From an uncultured Bacilli bacterium (GTDB taxonomy: Bacteria > Bacillota_I > Bacilli_A > RFN20 > CAG-826): a stretch of DNA of 64,000 nt. Position numbers and translations under genes: made by a program. Below are positions 44,547 through 53,098 of the stretch, one piece after another (within the stretch, counting starts at the first letter, position 1; every line of letters starts with the position of its first letter). The stretch spans positions 82,809 to 146,808 of the forward strand of contig CALVOX010000003.1 in the NCBI GenBank assembly GCA_944350425.1. Reading direction: 5' to 3'. The notes below the pieces were generated by a model. The model saw nothing but the letters and a program-made list of their open reading frames with translations. It ran no database searches and was not told the DNA's origin.

Positions 44547-46370
44547 ATGAAAAGAAAAGCAAAAATTGGTTTAGTAGTCTTATCTGCTACATTACTTATT
44601 ACATCGTGTTCAAAAGTTAGCGCTAACTTATTAAACCCAGATGATCCTATCGTTGTTGACCAAAGTGGCGCAACTATTGAAGTTGAAAACAATACAATTA
44701 ACACCATTTTCAATACTATTAAAAATGGCGATTCCTACACTTCTAGCGTAAACAGTATGCTTAGCGAAGCTATTGCTAACGCCTATATTGGTACTTACAA
44801 AGTAAACAAAGATGGCAATGTCTATATTGAAGAATTAGGTGAAAATCCAAGCGATTCTCAAGTACTCGAATTTGTTCAAAATCACAAATTCTATTGGAAC
44901 TGGGAATCCACATCAAATTCTGTCCAATACGAAGAAGAACCATCAAGTGCAAATATTAACGATTATAAAGATAGAATTAACTCTTATATTGAACTTGTTC
45001 AAAAAGAAATCGTTAAAACAATTTATGATGAAGCTGTTGTTGCAACATATCAAAAGAACAATCGTTTCTATGAATCTTTATACGCTAAATCACTTTATGA
45101 AAAAATGTATAAGATTTATGATGCAAGCGGACAAACTGTTGACCCAGCATTATTATTTAGCGCTCCAGACTATAAAAATGGTGAAAACAAAGCCGAATTT
45201 GAAAATGCTGGCTTCACATTTGGTAAGTTAGTCACAAGGGATTATAATCCTAATCAAGATTATAAAGCTATCATTGAAGGTGAAACTCAACTACTTCAAC
45301 TCTATCACTATGTAGATTATATTAATAATTCAATTATTCCAGACATTATGTCTAAATTATTAACTCAATCTTACATTTATGAAAGACAATACCAATCAAT
45401 TGGTAGAACTCAAGCAAGACATCTTAATTTCATCAAATTAACTAACAATGATTCAAATAAAGCAGAGCAATTAATGACTGAATTTGTTGAAAGATTCTTA
45501 TCAAAAGAAACAGAATCAAATGTTGATTTCACACCATTAATCGAAGCATGGATTGGTGATCACAATCAATTAAATTCTACCGAATCAACTTTAGATTCAG
45601 AAACACAAGCTCAAGCTAAAGAACTTGCTGATGCAGTATTTGGTGAAGAACAAACAACTTTAGATAGTGAATATCAAACATATATTGATGGAAAAACTGG
45701 TGCAGATTACCCACACTATCAAGGTTCACTTTATGGCGATATCATCGATGATTACTCATATTTAACAAATAACCCATACACAAACGATACAAGTTTATAT
45801 GACGGATTCGTTGAAATTGATGGTATTCCATATACTCCTGAAGAAGGTTTAAATTCAAAAGTTGAAAACTTATCAACTACTTCTTATGTTACAAATGCTT
45901 GGGGTGATTCTGGTTCATTCGATGTCGGAAATACTGACATTGTTACAAATCTCTTCTCTTATGGCTTATCAAGTGAATTCACCACTGCAAAAAATCCAGA
46001 TACTAACTTCGCAATGGATGGTTACTTCTTAAAACAATTTACAGTTGGTGGTCCTACATTCTTAAAGAAGATTCCTTATTCTAACCCTATTGATTCGGTT
46101 ATTTGGAGTAACGAAAGTGATTATTACATCATTGAAGTTGTAGACCAAGTTTCTCTTTCTTCTCTTGCTATCGGTCCTGAAACCACAAGCGAAGAAAAAT
46201 CTCAAATCGAAGATTATGCTAGAGAAATAGGCTATATCGTTGCAAGTAATTCAACTTATACTAATAACGCATTAGTCTATTACTTAGAGCAATCTAACAT
46301 TAACTACTACGATCAAGATGTTTACGATTACTTTGAAACAACATACCCTGAATTATTCGAAGACGATTAG
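44547..46370 (+). CDS. Large lipoprotein, partner of the upstream gene
   Basis: 607 residues. Lipobox LITSCSKV marks Cys19-20 region as the lipid anchor. ATG 44547 is chosen since GGAGG precedes it; an ATG at 44529 overlaps the previous stop and has no SD. The rest is acidic, Tyr- and Asn-rich and helical in the first 350 residues. I do not recognise a domain, though the plan and composition resemble the upstream foldase-like lipoprotein, so a diverged paralogue is possible. Same operon, closed by a strong terminator. Confidence 0.7.
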   Translation: MKRKAKIGLVVLSATLLITSCSKVSANLLNPDDPIVVDQSGATIEVENNTINTIFNTIKNGDSYTSSVNSMLSEAIANAYIGTYKVNKDGNVYIEELGENPSDSQVLEFVQNHKFYWNWESTSNSVQYEEEPSSANINDYKDRINSYIELVQKEIVKTIYDEAVVATYQKNNRFYESLYAKSLYEKMYKIYDASGQTVDPALLFSAPDYKNGENKAEFENAGFTFGKLVTRDYNPNQDYKAIIEGETQLLQLYHYVDYINNSIIPDIMSKLLTQSYIYERQYQSIGRTQARHLNFIKLTNNDSNKAEQLMTEFVERFLSKETESNVDFTPLIEAWIGDHNQLNSTESTLDSETQAQAKELADAVFGEEQTTLDSEYQTYIDGKTGADYPHYQGSLYGDIIDDYSYLTNNPYTNDTSLYDGFVEIDGIPYTPEEGLNSKVENLSTTSYVTNAWGDSGSFDVGNTDIVTNLFSYGLSSEFTTAKNPDTNFAMDGYFLKQFTVGGPTFLKKIPYSNPIDSVIWSNESDYYIIEVVDQVSLSSLAIGPETTSEEKSQIEDYAREIGYIVASNSTYTNNALVYYLEQSNINYYDQDVYDYFETTYPELFEDD

Positions 46371-46384
46371 TAAATAATAAAATT

Positions 46385-46416
46385 ACGCTATCAATTAAAT
46401 TTGATAGCGTTTTTTC
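46385..46416 (+). terminator. Terminator of the lipoprotein operon
   Basis: Perfect 10-bp stem ACGCTATCAA/TTGATAGCGT, 6-nt loop, T-tract. Confidence 0.9.
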
Positions 46417-46471
46417 TTAACTTAATAGTTTTCTTGGTCTAAAATAAAATATAGAAAGAGAGACAAAATGT

Positions 46472-46891
46472 ATGAAATATTTCGATCCAAATTGCGTATT
46501 TTGCAAAATTGTTGATAAAGTTATTCCATCTTCAATAATTTATGAAGATGATGATGTTGTAGCATTTCTTGATAATTCGCCAGTAACTTATGGTCATGCC
46601 CTTGTCGTTACTAAAAAACATTATGAAACAATGCTTTCAACCCCAAAAGATTTATTAGCTCATGTCATGAACGTTGCTCAAAGAATCGGTCAAATCGATA
46701 TTAAAATATTGGGAGCAAAAGGTGTAAATATTATAACTAATTGCTACCCAGCTGCTGGACAAGCAATCCCACACTTCCACGTTCATGTTATTCCTCGTTA
46801 TGACGCAACCGATGGATTTAAAATCGAAAATAATCCAAAACACGATATCAACCTTCCATCAGTCGTAGAAAAATTTAAAGGTAATTTATAA
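46472..46891 (+). CDS. HIT-family nucleotide hydrolase
   Basis: 139 residues. Cys-pair start CVFCKIV and the histidine triad HFHVHVIPR are those of the Hint branch, which hydrolyses AMP-lysine and similar phosphoramidates. GAGAG lies 9 bases before the ATG. The gene stands alone and shares a bidirectional terminator with yhaM. Confidence 0.94.
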   Translation: MKYFDPNCVFCKIVDKVIPSSIIYEDDDVVAFLDNSPVTYGHALVVTKKHYETMLSTPKDLLAHVMNVAQRIGQIDIKILGAKGVNIITNCYPAAGQAIPHFHVHVIPRYDATDGFKIENNPKHDINLPSVVEKFKGNL

Positions 46892-46892
46892 A

Positions 46893-46923
46893 AAAATCGC
46901 TAAGGTTGAGCCTTAGCGATTTT
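46893..46923. terminator. Bidirectional terminator between HIT gene and yhaM
   Basis: Perfect 13-bp stem (46893-46905 with 46911-46923), 5-nt loop, A/T tracts on both flanks. Confidence 0.92.
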
Positions 46924-46924
46924 A

Positions 46925-47845
46925 TTAATCTTTATAAAATGATTTTGAATCTAGAGAGAATATCTTTTCACTAAACTCTCCAGTTTCAGTTTGTTCAAAA
47001 GCTTTATCTAAAGCTTTCATTTTAGCATCCATATCATCAATCATTGAAAGCAATAAAGCTTCTCTTGTTGCAGGTGTTACCGGTGAACCAAATTCAAGTT
47101 TTCCATGGTGAGATAAGATTAGATGCTGCAATAAAGTAACTTCTTTGCCGCTAATTCCAAGTTTTTCTGCTGTTAAGGCAACAAGATTTGCTCCAATATA
47201 TAAATGCCCTAAAAGGTTTCCTTCAAAAGTATATTGAGTTGCTATAGGTCCACTTAACTCAACAATTTTACCAATATCATGTAATAAGCACCCAGACATT
47301 AGTAAATCATAATTAACACCCTCGTAATGCTTTGAAACAAATTCAGCCACTTCGCACATTGAAACCGTGTGATCAATTAATCCTCTAACATAATCATGGT
47401 GATTTCTAACTGCTGCTGGATAAGTTAAAAAGCTATCTTTATATTCTTTAATAATTGTTTTAACAATTAAATTAAAACTGGTATTTTTGATAGTTGAAAT
47501 ATAATAATTTACTTTTTCTTTAAGCTCGTTTTCACTAAACTTAGATGCAGGAAGTACTTTTGTTAGATCGAAATTCTTATCTTCAATTAAATTTGCATCA
47601 GTGATTCTTACTTGTAGTTTTTCTTTAAATTCAGTTACTTCACCATAAATATATACAATATTTCCTAATTTAAAAATATCATTATCGACTTCATTTACAT
47701 TCCATTTTTTTGCATCTATTGTACCGCTTGAATCTTGCAAGGTAATATTAAAATAAGTCGAACCGGATGCAGTCGTTGCTTTTGAGCATGCTTTTACTAA
47801 ATAATAACCATCTGCAGGTTCACCAACTTTAAAATCTTTAATCAT
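46925..47845 (-). CDS. yhaM: 3'-5' exoribonuclease YhaM
   Basis: 306 residues. An N-terminal OB fold (about 10-95, GTIDAKKWNVNE) is followed by an HD domain with HHDYVRGLIDHT, GCLLHDIGKI and a later HHG. Degrades RNA from the 3' end and also acts on DNA. Its start overlaps the recX stop by 8 bases, so it is the last gene of a four-gene run. Confidence 0.93.
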   Translation of the reverse strand: MIKDFKVGEPADGYYLVKACSKATTASGSTYFNITLQDSSGTIDAKKWNVNEVDNDIFKLGNIVYIYGEVTEFKEKLQVRITDANLIEDKNFDLTKVLPASKFSENELKEKVNYYISTIKNTSFNLIVKTIIKEYKDSFLTYPAAVRNHHDYVRGLIDHTVSMCEVAEFVSKHYEGVNYDLLMSGCLLHDIGKIVELSGPIATQYTFEGNLLGHLYIGANLVALTAEKLGISGKEVTLLQHLILSHHGKLEFGSPVTPATREALLLSMIDDMDAKMKALDKAFEQTETGEFSEKIFSLDSKSFYKD

Positions 47846-48656
47846 TTTTATTTGCCCCCTCTTTTTCTTTATCTAAATATGACGAAACATCGTTATAAGA
47901 ATAACCTCTATTAACCATATAAGAAATTATTCGATTTTCTTTTTCTTTATCGTCTTTAAATTTTTCTTTAGCTCTAGTTAACTCTTTAAGAAAATTTTCT
48001 TTTTCGATATTTGGATCAATTTTTAAAGAAGATAAAACTTCATTAATTACTTCAATATCAAAACCCCTAACAAGCATTGTCTCACTTAATTTTTTCTTTT
48101 GCTTTATATAATTACTTGAAACATACTTATTTTTAATTAATTCAAAATATTTTTTAGCCTTTTCGCATTCCGATTTATCATGAAAATTAATTTGATTAAT
48201 ATATTCTTCATCAATTCCTTTATTTTTAAAATAATTAATAATGTAATATTTTCCATAAAGACTTGAATTAAAATATTCAAGAAATGTTTGAACGTATTCT
48301 TTATCATCAATAATACGTTTTTCTTCTAATTCATCGCAAACTTCGTAGATTAAATCAACATTATTTGGAAATTTCTCGTTACATTTATAAATAATTTCAT
48401 TTTTTGAGTAAGGTTTTTTAATCATTAAGTTTGTTACATAGGCTTTAATTTGGCATTTAGCATTGTCGACAATTAATCTTTTAAAAGTTTCTTCGCTTAT
48501 CACCCCTTCATAAAAATAATTATCTTCATATGCTTGGTATAATACTTTTAACTTTGCCACTTTATTTTCGCTAACATTGTATTCAATAATTACATAATCA
48601 TCTTTAACTTTAATTTTATTTATTTTAACAGTTTTACCAATTTCTGCGGATTCCAC
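47838..48656 (-). CDS. recX: RecX-like regulator of RecA
   Basis: 272 residues. Residues about 60-260 form RecX-type three-helix repeats (VTNLMIKKPYSKNEIIYKCN, LYGKYYIINYFKNKGI, ISYMVNRGYSYNDVSSYL). The start is GTG 48656, with GGAGG nine bases upstream; it lies inside the glycosyltransferase gene (23-base overlap). Length fits the long Firmicutes RecX. RecX limits RecA filament growth. Confidence 0.82.
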   Translation of the reverse strand: MESAEIGKTVKINKIKVKDDYVIIEYNVSENKVAKLKVLYQAYEDNYFYEGVISEETFKRLIVDNAKCQIKAYVTNLMIKKPYSKNEIIYKCNEKFPNNVDLIYEVCDELEEKRIIDDKEYVQTFLEYFNSSLYGKYYIINYFKNKGIDEEYINQINFHDKSECEKAKKYFELIKNKYVSSNYIKQKKKLSETMLVRGFDIEVINEVLSSLKIDPNIEKENFLKELTRAKEKFKDDKEKENRIISYMVNRGYSYNDVSSYLDKEKEGANKND

Positions 48657-49803
48657 GGTTATAAACCTCCATTATATTTTTATAAAAGGCATGTTCACTA
48701 AAAGGCTCAATGGATTTTAAAGCGTTATCTTTAATAAGTTCTAAGTCTTCTTCTTTCATATTTAAAACTTCGTTTAATTTATCAGGAAAATCATTTGTAT
48801 CTTGAAAAAAGAATCCTGTTTCTTTATCTGTTAAAACATTAATTAAGTTGTTATCAAATCTAGCTAAGATTGGAATTCTAGCAGCCATCGCTTCCATAAA
48901 AGTTAAACCTTGTGTTTCACTTATTGAAGCATTTAAGAAATAATCAGCTAGATGATAATAAAGAGGAACATAATCAAGTTTAACTTTACCAATAAACAAT
49001 ACTCGCTCTTCTATATTTAATTCATGAACAAGTTTTTTTAAACTTTCTTCAGCAGGCCCAGCTCCAACAAAGATTAAAAAAGTATTTTGATCTTTATATT
49101 TATCTAAATAATTTTTATAACCTTCAATAATGACATCAAAACTTTTTTCTTGAGCAATTCTTCCTAAGCACAAAAGAACTTTTTTTCCAACTAAACCTAG
49201 TTCTTCTTTAATTCTTAAAGATTTTTCCTTTTCTTCTTCATTTAAAGAAAAACGCGAAAAATCAAATCCAGTTGGAACTATATTAATAGTTTTTTCAATT
49301 CCAATAGACCTAAAATAAATTTCTGTTTTTTTGCTTGGAACTATAATTTCGGTTGCATTTGCAATATTTGATCTAGAAATCTCTCTTATTGCCCATTTCG
49401 AAAATCTATCAAAATAACCTTTAGTTGCATAATAAGTATAATCTTCGTACATCGTATGATAAGTATAAACAACAGGAATATCTAGTCTTGAAGCAACCAT
49501 TGAGCCAAAAATACCTATACCAAATTCGGTATTCACATGGATGATGTCTAGATTTAAAGATTTAATCAATTTAAAGGCTTTTTCGTTAAATATAAAAGCT
49601 GCACGATATCCGTAAAGTTGTTTTAAAGTTAAACCAGGTATACCTATGACTTTATCTTTAAATGTAGTGAATTTTGAGTTAGTTGTTGTTACAACGTAAC
49701 AATTATGTCCCATTTTATTTAAAAGCAAAAATAGAGAATGAACTGATGTTGCAACGCCATTCACCTCTGGATAATATGTGTCTGAAAATAAAGCGATATT
49801 CAT
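48634..49803 (-). CDS. GT4 glycosyltransferase, diacylglycerol glucosyltransferase type
   Basis: 389 residues, GT-B fold. Starts MNIALFSDTYYPEVNGVATS, the standard opening of the alpha-monoglucosyldiacylglycerol synthase group (Acholeplasma alMGS, LafA/BgsB). The donor-site E-x7-E is in SETQGLTFMEAM. ATG 49803 has AGAGGAATAAA upstream. It starts one base after the flippase-like gene, so membrane glycolipid or lipoteichoic anchor synthesis is likely. Acceptor specificity is inferred from the family. Confidence 0.88.
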   Translation of the reverse strand: MNIALFSDTYYPEVNGVATSVHSLFLLLNKMGHNCYVVTTTNSKFTTFKDKVIGIPGLTLKQLYGYRAAFIFNEKAFKLIKSLNLDIIHVNTEFGIGIFGSMVASRLDIPVVYTYHTMYEDYTYYATKGYFDRFSKWAIREISRSNIANATEIIVPSKKTEIYFRSIGIEKTINIVPTGFDFSRFSLNEEEKEKSLRIKEELGLVGKKVLLCLGRIAQEKSFDVIIEGYKNYLDKYKDQNTFLIFVGAGPAEESLKKLVHELNIEERVLFIGKVKLDYVPLYYHLADYFLNASISETQGLTFMEAMAARIPILARFDNNLINVLTDKETGFFFQDTNDFPDKLNEVLNMKEEDLELIKDNALKSIEPFSEHAFYKNIMEVYNRGIRRNW

Positions 49804-49804
49804 T

Positions 49805-51226
49805 TTATTCCTCTTTATCAATACTATTCGTATTTTTTTCTTCTTTCTTTTTCTCTTTTAAATCTTTCTTATCTTGTTTTTGCTTAAGCTGTTCTTCAAG
49901 AGATAATTTTCTTTCATCTATTGTTTCAAAGCTTATAGTCATAGTGTTAGTTCTATTTAAAATAGGAACAAGTCTGTCAGATTGTCTAATTCCTCTTGAT
50001 TTATAAGTAGCAGAAACAATTCCGCATAATAAGAAAGGTAAATAGAATGTAATTAATCTCCAGAAAACAACTAATAAATTGGCACCACCAATAGAGTAAA
50101 ATGCTTCAGAAAAATAGTTACCTGAAGGTCCAAAAAGTCTATCAAAAACATATTCTGAAATACCTGCTGTACCAGGAATAGGAACTAATCCAGTTACCAT
50201 TTGGTGGAAATTCGAAAAGAAAATACAATCAAAAAACTTTTGCACATAATTGACATTATCCATACCGGCAAATCCATTTAAAGTTAGACCAGCAAAAAAT
50301 GGATAAGTAGCACCAACTATTGAACCAATAAAAGTTATAACAAATAAAACTATTGCAAAAGGTAAATTCGATCTTAATCTTCTTAATTCTATTCGATAGT
50401 TTTCGACTTGTTTTGCAAGTTCTTCTTTCTTTTGCTCAGGATGCTTAACTAATTTAATTTTTCCTAAGAAATTAATAAGATAATTTATAACAAAATTATG
50501 AAGTTTTCGTGAAGATGACATTAAAAGCAGCAACAAGATAGTAAGTACGTTTAAGAGAAACCCTAATATAATAAAGATATAAAAAGGGATATCTGGTAAA
50601 GGTTTACCATCAATAATAATTTCAATAGGAAAAGCTGGAATAGACATAATTACATCAAATCTAAAAATTAATGAAATTAAGCCAATCGTAATTAATGAAG
50701 TTTGATAAACAATAAAGTTCATAACCATCATCGATGCAGCATTTGAAATTTCTATTCCTTGTTGTTTAAAGACAAATACTTTTGCGATTTCGCCCCCATA
50801 AGCTCCTGGTGTAATTGAAGAATAAAAGTAGTCATTTGCTTGAATAGCTAAAGCCTGATGGTATTTATAATGTTTTGCATACATTTTTGCATACAAAAAC
50901 ATAATAAAGGCATTGATTAAAAAGCCTAAAAGCACCATCCCGAAAAATAAAGCTAAATAACTATAATTCATATTTTGAATAAAATATGGTATTTTTTCAT
51001 AAACTTTTGTTGAGTCGTCAGAGGAAATTGGTTGCGTCAAAGATATCCAAAGAACAACGCAAGTAATAACTAAAACAATGAGAGAATAAATAATATATTT
51101 AATGACAGATTTTTTCTTATCTTTCTTTGAATTTTTTTGGGTTTTTTCTACGTTTTCTTCAGCTTTAATTTCTTCGGATAAATCGTTTTCTTTTTCACAA
51201 TTTAAGTCTTCTTTTTTCTTACTCAT
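49805..51226 (-). CDS. LPG synthase/flippase-like integral membrane protein (UPF0104)
   Basis: 473 residues. About eight membrane segments between 40 and 430; short charged tails at both ends (Glu/Lys at the N-terminus, a KDLKEKKKEEKN tail). FVFKQQGIEISNAASMMVMN and PIPGTAGISEY are typical of the transmembrane domain shared by lysyl-PG synthases and glycolipid-associated proteins; the soluble acyltransferase part of MprF is absent. No SD; TATACT (51234-51239, minus) ends 7 bases before the ATG, so it is likely leaderless. Followed by the glycosyltransferase. Confidence 0.85.
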   Translation of the reverse strand: MSKKKEDLNCEKENDLSEEIKAEENVEKTQKNSKKDKKKSVIKYIIYSLIVLVITCVVLWISLTQPISSDDSTKVYEKIPYFIQNMNYSYLALFFGMVLLGFLINAFIMFLYAKMYAKHYKYHQALAIQANDYFYSSITPGAYGGEIAKVFVFKQQGIEISNAASMMVMNFIVYQTSLITIGLISLIFRFDVIMSIPAFPIEIIIDGKPLPDIPFYIFIILGFLLNVLTILLLLLMSSSRKLHNFVINYLINFLGKIKLVKHPEQKKEELAKQVENYRIELRRLRSNLPFAIVLFVITFIGSIVGATYPFFAGLTLNGFAGMDNVNYVQKFFDCIFFSNFHQMVTGLVPIPGTAGISEYVFDRLFGPSGNYFSEAFYSIGGANLLVVFWRLITFYLPFLLCGIVSATYKSRGIRQSDRLVPILNRTNTMTISFETIDERKLSLEEQLKQKQDKKDLKEKKKEEKNTNSIDKEE

Positions 51227-51256
51227 AAATAATAGTATATCATAGAAAAAATTAAA

Positions 51257-51284
51257 TTGACTTATTAAAATTATGAGTTAAACT
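51257..51284 (+). promoter_or_regulatory. Promoter of the ABC exporter operon
   Basis: TTGACT (51257-51262), 16 bp, TAAACT (51279-51284), then 8 bases to ATG 51293 with no SD: a leaderless arrangement. Confidence 0.7.
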
Positions 51285-51292
51285 TTTTTAAT

Positions 51293-53095
51293 ATGAGTAA
51301 AATTTCGAAAGCCAAAAACATTATGATGAAAGGAGTAAAATTTAGATATTATTTTTACTTCTTCTTACTTTTTATTGCTTTATTTTTCTATGTCCTCGGA
51401 ACATACACTACCAAAGCTTTAATTGACGCAATTAATCTTGAGCCATATGAAAACATGGATATCTTAGAAAAACTATTTTTCGATGCTTTTGGTGGCTATG
51501 AACTTTTAACTTCTAACACATGGATTTTTTCTATTATTATTTTAGTTTTCGCTGTTTTAAGCGAAGGATTAAATGCATATAGATTTATTTATAGAGCCTA
51601 TACATCCACTATGATGGGTCAAAATCTTCAAAATGCTTTATTTTATAAAGTTGAAAGACTTTCATATTCAACAGTTAAAAGCATGAAAAACGGTGACATT
51701 TTACAAACATGTACAAGAGATGAAGATGTTTTTAGAAGATTTTTAACTGACCATATGTATTCAATCTTTTATAGTATATTTATCGTTTTATTATCTTTAA
51801 TTATATTATTTATTTCTTCTTGGGAAATTGCTCTAGTCACTATGGCTCTTATGCCGATAATGTTTGTCTATTCTTTCTTCTTAATTAAAGAAGTTAGAAG
51901 AAGATATAGAAAAACAGATGATAGTGAAGGTGAAATGACTTCAAAGGTTGAAGAGAACCTCGCAGCTGTTAGAATTGTTAAAGCTTTTAACAATGAAACT
52001 TATGAAATTCATGATTTTGATAACTATATTGCTGATTATAAGAAAAAATTCTTACATTGGAGAAAAATGAGTGCTTTCTTCTTTGCTTCAAGTGATATTT
52101 TTATCTTTGGTCAAATTCTTTTAACTACTGTTGTCGGTTTCTATTTAACTTACCAACACGCTATTAATCCAAGCATTGGTATAACTGTTGGTACTATGGT
52201 TATTGCTTTCAACTTTGCTGATTTAATTGTTTGGCCAATTAGAGATCTTGCAACAATTTTATCTAATGTTGCAAGAGCTTATGCTGCAGTTGAAAGAATC
52301 AATTTAATTCTAGACGAACCAATGGAAGATATCTATTCTGGTGAAAAACCTGAAATTAAAGGTAAAATTGAATTTAATAACGTATCATTCTCATTCCCAG
52401 ATGATCCTATTAAGCATGCTTTAGATAATATCTCCTTTAAAATTGAGCCAGGTCAAACAGTCGCGATAATGGGGAAAACTGGTTCGGGTAAATCTACATT
52501 AGCTTATTTATTAAATAGATTATATGATTATTCATCTGGAGAAATTAAAATTGACGGTCATGATATTAGAACAATTCAAAAAGCTTGGCTAAGAAAAAAT
52601 ATTGCTTTAATTCTCCAAGAACCATTCTTATTTTCAAAAACAGTTAGAGAAAACTTAATTATAGGTAAAAAAGACGCAACCGAAGAAGATATTAAAAAGG
52701 CTACAAAGATATCTCAAATTCATAATTCAATTCAAAAATTCCAAAAAGGATATGATACTCCGGTTGGAGAAAGAGGAACCACTCTCTCTGGCGGTCAAAA
52801 ACAAAGGGTAGCTATTGCTAGAAGTTTAATTCTTAATTCTCCTATATTAATTTTTGATGATTCTTTAAGTGCAGTCGACACCGAAACCGACTATAACATT
52901 CGTCAAGAACTTAAAAATAGAGATACAAAATCAACGACGTTGATTATTACACACAGAATTGCAACCGCAAAAGATGCTGATTTAATCGTTGTATTAAATA
53001 ACGGAAAAATTGAAGCTATCGGAAAACATGAAGATTTAGTTGAAAAAGATGGTATGTATCAAAGAATTTACAAGATACAAACCAAGATGGAGTAA
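51293..53095 (+). CDS. ABC exporter half-transporter, degenerate-site subunit
   Basis: 600 residues: six membrane segments (about 20-320), then an ATPase domain. Walker A GKTGSGKST at about 393-401, Q-loop LQEPFLF, canonical signature LSGGQKQR, H-loop ITHR. After Walker B (ILIFDDSLSAVD) the catalytic Glu is replaced by Asp. The next gene has a canonical Walker B but an altered signature, so the two together form one degenerate and one active site, the mark of heterodimeric type IV exporters (BmrCD, EfrCD, TM287/288). Substrate unknown; lipids or drugs are usual. Confidence 0.93.
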   Translation: MSKISKAKNIMMKGVKFRYYFYFFLLFIALFFYVLGTYTTKALIDAINLEPYENMDILEKLFFDAFGGYELLTSNTWIFSIIILVFAVLSEGLNAYRFIYRAYTSTMMGQNLQNALFYKVERLSYSTVKSMKNGDILQTCTRDEDVFRRFLTDHMYSIFYSIFIVLLSLIILFISSWEIALVTMALMPIMFVYSFFLIKEVRRRYRKTDDSEGEMTSKVEENLAAVRIVKAFNNETYEIHDFDNYIADYKKKFLHWRKMSAFFFASSDIFIFGQILLTTVVGFYLTYQHAINPSIGITVGTMVIAFNFADLIVWPIRDLATILSNVARAYAAVERINLILDEPMEDIYSGEKPEIKGKIEFNNVSFSFPDDPIKHALDNISFKIEPGQTVAIMGKTGSGKSTLAYLLNRLYDYSSGEIKIDGHDIRTIQKAWLRKNIALILQEPFLFSKTVRENLIIGKKDATEEDIKKATKISQIHNSIQKFQKGYDTPVGERGTTLSGGQKQRVAIARSLILNSPILIFDDSLSAVDTETDYNIRQELKNRDTKSTTLIITHRIATAKDADLIVVLNNGKIEAIGKHEDLVEKDGMYQRIYKIQTKME

Positions 53096-53098
53096 ATT

